From: Coptis chinensis
Taxonomy: Eukaryota; Streptophyta; Magnoliopsida; Ranunculales; Ranunculaceae
Reading direction: 5' to 3'
Length of the DNA: 64,000 nt
Assembly: GCA_015680905.1 (NCBI GenBank)
Contig: CM027383.1
Location: 35,524,501 to 35,588,500 of the forward strand
The position numbers and the translations under genes were made by a program. The notes beneath the pieces are model-generated. The model did no database searches, was not told where the DNA came from, and worked only from the letters and a program-made list of their open reading frames with translations. Shown here piece after piece: positions 54,955-64,000 of this stretch. Position 1 is the first letter of the stretch. Each line of letters opens with the position of its first letter.

Positions 54955-56865
54955 TTACGAACAGAATGTAATGAGATAGTTGGCTCCAGTAGGGCAAGTA
55001 AATGTACTGGTCTTATCATCATAGGCATAGCTATAAGCTTGAGGACAAGCATCCTTGAATATCTTCGAATAATTTGTTGGAGGGCAAGTTGTTGGAGATC
55101 CAAACTGGCCTGTGCAACAATATTGCGGTTGATTGAAAACAAGGCATGCACTCTTGCAGGCAATGTTATTCCCATCAGGTCCCTTCACACTCAATTCAGT
55201 CGGGCATAAAGAATTCACATCAGCTTCACAAGATACGGGCTTGCAACCTGATCCACCTTGTGGTGTCACTGACAAGGGTAAGTTAAACCCATCAACAAGA
55301 CTAATGTCATAAAAATCCGTATCGCGATTAGCACCACCATTCATGGTCATCTCAACTAATGAGGCGGGTGGAATGGCACCAGCTCCGTTGCATCCAATTT
55401 GACCCGACCCACAATCGGCAGTAGCACATGTGAATTTTTCAGTATTCGTGCAATCTGTTCTGGCCCAAAATCGACCAGCCCATCCTTGGGCGTTAAATGA
55501 TTGTGATGCTCTATTTTGAAGTTCAAACCCCGTTGAAGGAAATGGCGGAACACCTGGATTGGTCAGTATGCCTGGCCATACCGTGTATGGGCATTTGTTT
55601 TCGAATGTAAATGTAGCAGAAAATGAACCTGCAATCCAACATTAAAATTTGTAGACATGATCATCTTTCTTTGTACTGATTATTTTTTCTAAGCTAATTA
55701 ACGTGCAGTGCAAGTATATATGCATTAGGTCCAGGACCATTAGAAGGGATTGTTGCCAATACTACTGTTTCAGGTTCACGCTCTACTTGAACTAAATATG
55801 CGGAAGTGATTTAATGTTCGGTAAAGAGAGCAAGATTTCTTTCTATGGAAATCTGCAAATAATGTTGGTGGGAGAATACATATCTATATTTAATTTTTTT
55901 GTTCCGGACAGCTGGGCCGGGGTATGTAAATTCCATTTAGGTACTCTGCAATCTGCATCACTGCCATGTAAGGTTTGTAGTTCTTATAACAGGGAAACGA
56001 TTTTATTTATTTATTTATTTTTGTTAAGTACAAGTAACAAATTCATTATAACTAGCTAGGTAAATAAATAACTTTTTTACATAGAACAAATCATATGGTA
56101 ATTCATCTAAATTCACAATTTCACATTAAACAAATAAAGGGATCTAGTTATATTCTTTGGAAAATAAACTTGTTTTTGGAATGTGAACAGCATATAGCCA
56201 ATGAAAATCGGATAGGCAACATTAAAATGGCTCCCTAACTTTGCATTGCGCTGCAGTATGGACGTCTGGTAAAAGTGTTTTGTTTTTTCTATGATTTCAT
56301 AGCTTTAATTGGTTCTTTGAAAGGAATTTTGGAAAAGCTGGATTTATTTGATGCTCACTACTTTTTGGACAACAGGCAATGGTTTAAGTTTGAAACAAGA
56401 GAAAAATCAAAGAGTGAGAGCTTAATTAAAGATAAAATATTACAGAGATGCTAATATATATGGGGACGTAAGATTATTTGATATGCATAAAGGCCAAATT
56501 CTGGCGGACCTAACAAGTAACAACAACAGTTGAATTACGTTTTGCAACCCGGCCAGCGCTGTCATATATGCTCTTAACCTCAAGTCGATCAGCTTGTTAT
56601 AATGCTGTATTTTGTTAATTAGGAGAAGAGAAAATGGTGAACAGAGAAACCATCACCATCTTCTTCATCAATCAGCTAACTAGTTGCATGAACCTTCTTT
56701 CATATATCGGACATATATTCCAAAGACCAATTCAACTGTAAATGTACAAGTTGAAACAGCCCACAAAGAGAATGAAAGAAAGCCAATTTAATTAGGAAAA
56801 TAGTACAAACCTGAAATCATGATGAAGGCTAAGAGAAGGATGAGTAGAAATAATTTTGTTTCCAT
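54955..56865 (-). CDS. Thaumatin-like protein (PR-5 family), TLP2
   Basis: Two exons are predicted: 56811-56865 (ATG at 56865) and 54955-55628, joined in phase 1 across a GT...AG intron at 55629-56810. The product is 242 residues, the same length as TLP1. A signal peptide (METKLFLLILLLAFIMISG) precedes ATFTFENKCPYTVWPG. Sixteen cysteines are present. FTCATADCGSGQIGC, LVEM, DFYDISLVDGFNLP and the ending [16 protein letters not shown] match the family, and the acidic-cleft residues are kept. It has no C-terminal extension, so secretion to the apoplast is likely. Its intron is more than twice as long as that of TLP1. No break was seen. The shared intron site, length and strand support a tandem duplication with TLP1. 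Confidence 0.95.
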
Positions 56866-57002
56866 GAGAACTGATAGTCTGCTTCTACTCCCTAGTAAGA
56901 AAAGTTTTATGCTAGTGTGGCCTGTGACTGGTTGCTGGCGAGGAATTTGTTTTTAACACAGCTTAACTTGTTGTTGAGGACTTGAGACCATATATTTCCA
57001 GG

Positions 57003-57016
57003 CAAATATATAGATG
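57003..57016 (-). promoter_or_regulatory. Possible TATA box of TLP2
   Basis: CTATATATTTG on the minus strand, about 140 bp upstream of the ATG. A single W-box core TTGACC lies further upstream at 57127-57132 on the same strand. Confidence 0.4.
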
Positions 57017-57132
57017 GTGTAGCTATTTCCACATTTATAGCTCCAAGATTTTTCCGGTGACTCAAATAGAACCTTAACTTGTGTAATTAATCGCAGATTT
57101 TTTTAATGTGGATAGTTTCCTAATCAGGTCAA

Positions 57133-57666
57133 CGCCATCCTGTATTTTTTTTTTGTTATAAACTGCGCCATAATAATGTATGTATTTGCTGAACTTGTTC
57201 TTTTTTTAGGCCAAAAGACCATATATGAAATTTCTACACCTACACCCCCTTTCCCCTAAAGAGGCGAAATATTTCAAGACTTGGTGATAGGGCCAATCCT
57301 TAGGTAGCCAAGATTTGGTAAATGGTGATAGCATGCAGAGCCAAAGACTTGGTGAATGGGCATAGCCGCGTAGGATATATATATACTTTTTTCGTGTTGG
57401 GAGACCCTGGGTTCCAAATTATACATGGCAATATAACAGCCTAACAAAGTAACAGGTCACACCATATGATCGAGTGATCGACCAAATACAGGCCGGGGGT
57501 TCAATAGCGCGCACTTTTACTCATCTTGCTTAGCACTCACCTCCAAAGTCCGGCCTATATGTATTGGGCTCGACTTTTCAACAACTGTGTGAACTTTCCT
57601 ACTCACCTCGAGAGTTCCTAGGACAGCCCTTGACGTATACTTGGACGAGAGATTGTTATAGCTACA
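57133..57666. other. Spacer between TLP2 and the Copia element
   Basis: No gene seen. It holds the partner of the TLP2-downstream repeat near 57290-57370 and a GGGGGTTCAA stretch near 57495. Confidence 0.4.
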
Positions 57667-59000
57667 TGTTGGAGTTATCCCTCACATGAGGAAGAAGGAG
57701 AAAAAGAGGTATTGTTCGTGTGAAGAGGTCTGAGCGCGCACGCGCTTTGATTGGTCGTGACCAAGGCGCGCCCACGCCCTTGCCATGAAAAAGAATATAG
57801 TTTTTTTTCAGTCTCTCACGAAACATGTCTACTGGAGTTTTGGGATGGAAAAATAAGAGGACGCGCACGCGCTCAGATTGGCCTTGCCAAGAGCGTGTTC
57901 GCGCTCATTACTTAATGTAGAGAAAAAGGGTGATTTTTGTTTTTTTCATATAGGGCGCACCCTACGCTCCCTTTTGCCTTGACTAGGGCGCAGGTCGCGC
58001 TCATGCCTTGGTTGACTTCCAGGCTCTTCAGCACACCCTACACTCCCTTTTGCCTTTACATGGGCATGGGTTGCGCTCCACCGTATTTCAGCACGAATTT
58101 GACTTATTTTGGAAGTTTTCTGAAATAGTATACATATAGGTTTTTTCTGTAGAAACCTAACCTAACCAAAACCAAGAAAGAGAGAGATTATAAGAGAGCA
58201 ATTCTGTGTGAGTTGAGTATTCATTCTGAGTGAATTGAGAGACTTGTAATCTATTACTCCGGACATCTAGTAAAGCTTGGAACTCGCAGTGTGGACGTAA
58301 GCAAATTGCCGAACCACGATATATCTCGTCTTGTGGTTTGTTCTTCCTTTACATTAATTGTTTTACTTTATATACTTGTTTATTTGATATTGAGAAGTGT
58401 TGGGATTACTTTGGAGGGTGTTGAAGTCTTGTCTAGTGAGAATGATTGATCCTTGTGTAAGATTGATCTATTTGTTGTGGGTAACGTTGTTTCCGCATTG
58501 CTCTATTCACAACACTTAACATCTCAGGTTATGATTTTTCTACAGTAAACGCGAAATTTTTCAGATGCACCAAAATTTCAGATTACTATAAAAACAGAAG
58601 TTAGGTTTTGGAAAACCAAGTCTTGAATATAAACTCAATTTTGAAAGTAATCAAAATTGAGAGAATACCCTTGCAAAGAGAAAAGTTTGTAAGGAGATAG
58701 GAGTGATCTAGTAAGGTGGAGAGACTTGAGAGGAGTGATTGTAATCTTCCTTCTCATACGTACTTATAAAAGGATTAGCTCTTGTAGAAGTAGGTATCAT
58801 TGGCCGAACCACGGTACATCTTTGTGTTGTGGTATGTTTTACTTGCTTTATATTTCTATTGCTTGTTTGTGATAGTTATATCCATAGTTTAGGTTGTGGT
58901 TCTTGGTTGTAGTGAAAGATTATATTTTTTTATTAGAGTAGTAGATTGTCTAAGTGCAAGCTATCTTAGTGGGGATCGATTGGTATCGTTTTCCCCTATA
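57667..59000 (+). repeat. Copia 5' LTR, apparently composite
   Basis: It starts TGTTGGAGTTATCCCTCACA and ends near GTGGGGATCGATTGGTATCG followed by CCCCTATA, as in the 633-bp solo LTR at 46202, but is about twice as long. The block CCGAACCACG(A/G)TA(T/C)ATCT...TTGTGGT occurs twice (about 58310 and 58804). GC-rich subrepeats with GCGCGC/CGCGCT lie at about 57730-58080. Confidence 0.65.
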
Positions 59001-59002
59001 AG

Positions 59003-59015
59003 TGGTATCAGAGCC
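59003..59015 (+). promoter_or_regulatory. Primer-binding site (initiator tRNA-Met)
   Basis: TGGTATCAGAGCC, the standard Copia priming site. Confidence 0.9.
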
Positions 59016-59114
59016 AGGTTGGATTAAGCCCAACAAGGTTGTTATCCAAATCTTGCCCAGAAGGTGTTTGATAAAATTCCTGAGAGAAAGTTTGAGTTGA
59101 AATAGTTTGTAGAG

Positions 59115-59700
59115 ATGGACTATTCAGTAAACACTCGCATGACTAGTCTAAATAAAGGTAACTACACTATTTGGAAAGCCAGGATGGAAGACTTGCTCTA
59201 TTGTAAGGACTTGGCACAACCCATTGAAAATGGAAGAGTAAAACTAGGTGCAATTGCCGCGGCTGAGTGGAAGACGCTTGGTGAAAAACGATTGGGTGCA
59301 TTAGACAACAGATTGACAACAATGTAATTTGCCTTGTATCCTAAGAGACCATCGCTTTCAGCCTGTGGAAGACATTAGAAGACCTCTACGAGAAGACAAG
59401 AAAGGATGCCTGAGAATAGCTCCCGCCACTCGAGATCCTTGTTCTGAAGAGAAGCAAAGCAAAAGCAGAAAACCATCTCATTCTAGAGGTGATGACAAAA
59501 GAAAATCTAGGTATGCGAGCTGACCTCCTAAGAAAAACTTGTCATGTAATCATTTCGGTATCCATGGCCACTTCAAGTATGAATGCATAGAATTGAAGAG
59601 GGATGAGAAGACTAGTACTGTACATGAAGAAGTTAGAGTTGAAAGAAAGCACCACCGGTAGAGACGCCACAGTCATAGCTTCAGAAGGTGAAGTAGAAAT
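59115..59700 (+). pseudogene. Copia gag remnant
   Basis: It starts MDYSVNTRMTSLNKGNYTIW, with WKARMEDLLYCKDLAQPIE, the typical Copia gag start. A stop at 59325 follows, then basic Ser/Lys-rich text and a degraded CCHC region near 59530-59590. Most of the capsid middle is missing. Confidence 0.75.
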
Positions 59701-59725
59701 TGTGTAAGATGGTGACGAGTTATGC

Positions 59726-60302
59726 TTGAGCACTTCATGCCAGGGTACAGAGTGGGTGGTAGATACAGGTGCTTCCTGCCATGTCACACCCCACGAGAGT
59801 TTCTTCACTACCTACAAATCGGGTGATATTGGTGAGGTGAAGATGGGCAACAATGACATCTCTAAAATTATAGGCATTGGGGATGTTCATGTAGAAATCA
59901 ATGTCAGCTACACCTTGACACTCAAGGATCTAAGACATATCCCTGACATTCGGCTAAGCCTAATTTACGTTGGGAAGTTAGATGATGATGGCTTTCTAAA
60001 CTCGTTTGGTAATAGGGTATAGAAACTGAGCAGAGATTCCATTGTAGTAGTCAGAGGAAAGAAAACTTGCTCGCTTTACAAGACACAGGCTAGTTTGTGT
60101 AAAGCAGAGTTAAATGCGGCACAAGAAGAAGCTTTCTCCAAACTATGTCATAAGAGACTGTGTCATATGGGAGAAAAAGGTATGGAAGTTCTTGCCAAGC
60201 AAAAGGTTTTGCCAAATATAAAAGGTACGTTTTTAAATAGATGTACTCATTGTTTGGTTAGAAAGCAACACAGAGTGTCTTTCCAAAGATTCCCCTCTCA
60301 CT
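59726..60302 (+). pseudogene. Copia protease and pre-integrase domain
   Basis: The protease has EWVVDTGASCHVTPHESFF (DTG triad) and GDVHVE. A TAG at 60020-60022, probably from a Trp codon, is followed in the same frame by KLSRDSIVVVRGKK and the GAG_pre-integrase zinc segment (LCHKRLCHMGEKG, then CTHC). Confidence 0.8.
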
Positions 60303-60347
60303 GAAAGGACAATGTCCTTGAGCTAGTACACAGACTTATGTGGTTCT

Positions 60348-60980
60348 ATGAAAGTAAAGTTCCACGGGGGAGCTTTGTACTTCTTGACTTTCATTGATGA
60401 TGCATCAAGAAAAATATTGGCATATAGTCTGAAGACCAAGGATGAAGTCCTTGGCGTATTCAAGATTTTCCATAGCATGGTAGAAAGAGAGACAGGGAAG
60501 CCTTTGAAGTGTATTTGCTCAGATAATTGGGGTGAGTACATTGGGCCATTTGAAGAGTATTGCAAGAGTTATGGGATTCGTCATGAGCACACCATTCCCA
60601 AGACTCCGCAATACAATGGTATAGCCGAGAGAATGAACCGTACCATTGTAGAGAGGATGAGATGCATGTTGTCTCACTCTAAGTTACCTAGAAGTTACTG
60701 GGTAGAAGCAATGTGCACAGCCGTACATATGATCAACTTATCGCCTTTGAAGCCTCTAAATAGTGATTATCCAGAGAGAGTATGGTCAGGCAGAGATGTT
60801 GATTATAGATACTTGATTGAGGGTATTTAGGTGCAGGGTATTTGTTCATATTCCCAAGGCTGAGAGATCTAAGCTTGATGACAAAGCCAAGTAGTGCATT
60901 TTTCTGGGTTATGGGGATGAGAAGTTTGGCTACAAACTTTACGATCCGACCAACAAGAAGGTAATCTGAAGTCGAGATGT
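60348..60980 (+). pseudogene. Copia integrase
   Basis: The core holds LTFIDDASRKILAY, CSDNWGEY and NGIAERMNRTIVER, covering the catalytic D, D and E. In the second motif Trp replaces the usual Gly or Arg of DNGGEY/DNRGEY. It is open for 160 residues to a stop at 60828; the integrase C-terminal part continues with stops (FLGYGDEKFGYKLYDP). Confidence 0.85.
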
Positions 60981-60981
60981 T

Positions 60982-61722
60982 GTGTTCTTGGAAGACCAAA
61001 TCATAGCAAACTTTGAGAATGGTGAGAAGCTAGAAGCTTTCATTGACGATCTTGTTGACTTAGAACCAGAAGTTCCTACTATGGAACGTGCAGAAGGCAT
61101 TGAGAATGTAGAGAACCATGGGTTTGAAGCTCATGATGATGATTCTATAACTCATGATGGGATAGAACCTATTGATATAGAAGATGTAGATGAAGTGCAT
61201 GAACCACCACCTGAGCAAACAGAAGTGCATCCTCCTATGCCACAAGAAAATGGGGTAAAAAGGTCCGACAGAGAGAGACAAGCTTCAACTAGGTATCCAC
61301 CACATACATATGTTTTACTATCTGATGGTGGAGAATCTATGTACTATCAAGAGGCATTTGAAGGTGTAGACAAAGATAAGTGGTTGAAGGCCATGCATGA
61401 TGAGATAGATTCTTTGCATAAGAATGACACTTATGACTTAGTTAAGAAACCGAAAGGAAGAAAAGTTCTCTATAATAAGTGGATCTTCAAAGTCAAGCAT
61501 GAGGAGAATAATCCACACCCAAGGCACAAAGCTCATCTTGTTGTGACGGGATTCGATCAAAGAAAATATATTGACTTTGATAAAATTTTCTCTCCTGTAG
61601 TTAAGTTGACTTCTATCAGGGTGGTATTGGGGTTGACCGCAAAGATAAGCCTAGAGGTTGAGCAACTAGATGTCAAAACAACTTTTCTTCATGGAGACAT
61701 TGAAGATGTCTACATGGACCAG
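60982..61722 (+). pseudogene. Copia reverse transcriptase, N-terminal part only
   Basis: An acidic linker precedes RT. RT motifs: WLKAMHDEIDSL, NKWIFKVKHEEN, KARLV-like HKAHLVVTGFDQ, FSPVVKLTSIRVVLGL and QLDVKTTFLHGDIEDVYMDQ. The frame then runs into the inserted LTR. The YVDD box and RNase H are absent from the window. Confidence 0.88.
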
Positions 61723-62590
61723 TGATAAACACCCAAAAGTATATTTTAAACCCGTTAATAGTATTCTACTTAGGCCAATTATCTTTGTAATAAATGATAG
61801 TTAGAACTGTTTACGTGTTTTTGTGTATTTCAGGACTTAAAGTTGATTAGGTGACTAAAGACACCACTTTTGCATGGAAAACGAGTCAAGATAATTACCA
61901 AAGAAGTTCTACATTTAAAGTCCAAGAATCATAGAGAAAAGCTTTTTTCAAGCCCAGTCAAAGTCAATTCGGGTAGAAAAAAGATATAAAAGTCAACAGA
62001 ACTTCAATAGGCCGTATCTTTGGACTCGAGCTTCGGAATTGGGCCTACTTTATGTCAAAATGACTGACTCGGAACCAGATTTCCAATGGATCTATCCTTT
62101 CCCCAATCAGAGCTGTAAAAGTGGACAAAAAGGGCACGGAAGTAATATCCAATAGCTGTGGCCTCTTTAGACTTAATCTAATGGACTTTGGGCTCACTTT
62201 AAAGGCCCAAAGTCCCCCTTTTTGGCCTATGCATGAAAATGTAACCCTAACCCTCCTCTATATAAAGAGGGTTAAGGCTAAACACTTTGAATCCTCTTCT
62301 AGCTTCCCCTCCTTAGTTAATAATTAGTTAGTTTAGTTTTAATTAGTTTTACTTTCATTAGGGTTAGCATTTGTAGCCACCATTAGAACCAATTCAAATA
62401 AAAGCTTGTTTCATTCTCAATTCAATTTCTATAGTATTATGTCTTTATTTTACTGTTTTGATATTGTTCATCCGATGAACTGCGGCTAAAACCTCCATTA
62501 GAGGGGGTTTATGATGCCGCGTGAGGATGGTTAACATTTAGTTTCTAATTGTTTTACAAGAACTTCAAGTTGTTCTTCGTGGTTAGTGTC
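61723..62590 (+). repeat. Athila-type LTR (partial), plus orientation
   Basis: It starts TGATAAACACCCAAAAGTAT, collinear with the LTR at 10479 but diverged. Landmarks follow: TTTCAGGACTTAAAG, CGGAATTGGGCCTACTTTATG and AACCTCCATTAGAGGGGG at about 62489. CTCTATATAAAGAGG near 62250 looks like its TATA box. It breaks off near 62590, before the LTR 3' end. Confidence 0.75.
62250..62266 (+). promoter_or_regulatory. Likely TATA box of the LTR
   Basis: CTCTATATAAAGAGG about 530 bp into the LTR, as expected for a U3-R boundary. Confidence 0.5.
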
Positions 62591-62599
62591 TAGAGATAG

Positions 62600-64000
62600 A
62601 GCTCACAACGTAAAACTAGAGTTTAGAGCTACCATCAAAGAGATTTGTGGTGTGGTAAAGGTAAAAATGATTGTTCTACTCACAAATAAACGATGAAATT
62701 CAAACGCAAGTAAAACTAAAACTTTACGAATACTATATTTATCAAAGATTTTTACTCTCGATACTATTGAAATAGAGTTGGAATAGAAGATTCGTTCCAC
62801 TCCTAGTTCTTTAACATTCAATATTTTATAATATTGCAAGTCTATCCAAAGTTTAATGAGAGTAATAGTATGGAATTTATACTACGATGGCAATTCAAAT
62901 AACAAGATACTAACTATAATGATTCAACTACGAAATGCTACGGAATACTAAGGTTTGAATCTAGATAAAGAATTAGGGGGGATTGAATCCACCTTGAATC
63001 CGACTTAATAAACTAGCATAGATTGTTGTAACCCAATTCTTACGTTATAAACTAGCATAGATTGTTGTAACCCAATTCTTACGTTCTTACGATAAGAATT
63101 GGTCATTCTAATCCCTAATCATTCATGACAATCTCTACCAACTAATGACTAGCATGTGAGGAAGTTCTACCCATTCTCATGGTGAATCAACTCCCTTCTA
63201 GAGTGGAATAGACTCTTACAACGATTCTACACTACACAATCAAGCTTTCACCAAGACTTCATCAACCCCCTCTAATGGAGGTTTAGTCTTGATTCATCAA
63301 ACTATCATTTCCATATGATATTGAATAAGACATAATATAAAGATTATAACTTTACTATATCAATCTACTCAATAATTCAATTCGAAATTAAACAACTAAG
63401 AAATGAATAACAAACAAGAATCGAAATTAGATCTAAGCAATTTTAAATAACAAAATCAAAATTATGAAGAACTAACTATTTTTATTAATCTAATGAAAGA
63501 ATAACAATGATTCAATAATCTAAATTAAAACAAGGTATGAAAACTAATTAAAATTCTCCAAAACTAGATCTAGAAACTATCTCTAATGGTTACCTTCTAC
63601 CTAACCTAAGTGATGCTTAAGAGCTAAGTCTTGTGTGTGGAAATGGAGGAGACCAGATCCACATTTTCGTGCATGGGCTGAGGAGCCATATTTTGGGCCG
63701 GAAAATCGAGCCCAAATCCCAATTTCTTCAGTCCACAAGGCCCTTTTTAGCTGGCTTTAACTTCAACAGACTTTTCGCCAAGATTTACAAAGACTTTTTC
63801 TCCTTGAATCTTGGCCTTTAATCGCAGAACTCCTTAACAACCAACCCTTGCTCCTTTATCTCGCCAAAATGGCACATTTCTGCACATAATTGACTTCAAT
63901 GCCTAAAATACATAAAAGCACGTAATCAGCATTAACTCTTATTTATTACTCGCATAATTGGTCTAAAAGTATTATTGTTAAGGGGTTAAAACTACAGTTT
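62600..64000 (-). repeat. Athila-type LTR in minus orientation, runs to window end
   Basis: The reverse complement follows the 10479 LTR from AAACTGTAGTTTTAACCCC at the window edge to about 62640. Collinear blocks include CTAAACCTCCATTAGAGGGGG and CTACTCCACT-like segments. The first dozen or so bases of the LTR lie beyond the window. Sequence identity to the other LTRs is partial, so it is another family member. Confidence 0.8.
63010..63087. repeat. 39-bp tandem duplication within the minus LTR
   Basis: AAACTAGCATAGATTGTTGT, AACCCAATTCTTACGTT starts at 63010 and again at 63049. Confidence 0.85.

Larger units (their letters stand above)
57667..61722 (+). mobile_element. Ty1/copia element (Tnt1-like), truncated inside RT
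   Basis: It has an LTR-like region at 57667-59000, a tRNA-Met primer site at 59003, then gag, protease, integrase and part of RT in the order typical of Copia. At 61723 an Athila-type LTR begins inside the RT codons for YMDQ, and the rest of the element is not in the window. Stops and frameshifts occur in every domain. Confidence 0.88.

Noticed and set aside
55356..55553. 65-residue frame MFRHFLQ inside TLP2
   Set aside because: It is an out-of-frame shadow of TLP2 exon 2, whose true frame is open through this stretch.
57440..57560. Possible tRNA-derived SINE with GGGGGTTCAA as B-box
   Set aside because: The B-box match is partial, no convincing A-box or tail was found, and no target duplication could be read.
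59003..59015. tRNA-like sequence
   Set aside because: It is the retrotransposon primer-binding site, not a tRNA gene; no cloverleaf surrounds it.

Overview
The window is plant nuclear DNA, most likely from a eudicot with a large, repeat-rich genome. It has spliced plant genes, LTR retrotransposons of the Athila, Tat/Ogre and Copia types, an L1-type LINE, and MULE, hAT and PIF/Harbinger remains. Nothing prokaryotic was seen. I cannot name the species. The only host genes I recognise with confidence are two thaumatin-like (PR-5) genes, TLP1 (5482-6736) and TLP2 (54955-56865). Both are on the minus strand. Each is predicted to give a 242-residue precursor with 16 cysteines, and each has one phase-1 intron at the same place. 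They look like a tandem duplicate pair.

Layout, left to right. 1-1389: a MULE transposase broken by nonsense codons. 1647-3466: minus-strand zinc-knuckle/GRF and DUF1985-type genes of the kind carried by plant MULEs. 3660-4435: short repeats with TTTCCCGCC motifs, an AAG microsatellite and an acidic orphan reading frame. 5482-6736: TLP1. 7110-7719: a Tourist-like MITE. 7812-10478: one end of a second DNA element carrying a decayed plant-mobile-domain (PMD) gene. 10479-22809: an Athila-like element with two 1388-bp LTRs and gag/protease fossils but no reverse transcriptase or integrase. 22810-24146: a related solo LTR. 24330-37463: a deleted Tat-type element in plus orientation with two tandem arrays, interrupted by a full-length LINE (29138-35989, 14-bp target duplication). 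37464-54111: a Tat-type element in minus orientation with gag, protease, RT, RNase H and integrase, plus a 44-bp tandem array. It is interrupted by two large solo LTRs, a Copia solo LTR and a hAT MITE, each with a target-site duplication I could read. 54112-54357: sequence matching the 7812 end in inverted orientation. 54955-56865: TLP2. 57667-61722: a Copia element cut off inside RT by an Athila-type LTR (61723), which is followed by another such LTR in inverted orientation that runs to the window end.

My reading is that an ancestral TLP tandem pair was pushed apart to nearly 50 kb. First a PMD-carrying DNA element inserted, then retrotransposons nested in it. No known multi-gene cellular system beyond the PR-5 pair was found. 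The most unusual points are the intact DUF1985 gene among decayed neighbours, the proposed long-inverted-repeat PMD element, the array-bearing Tat elements lying tail to tail, and a cluster of ten W-box cores in one solo LTR.
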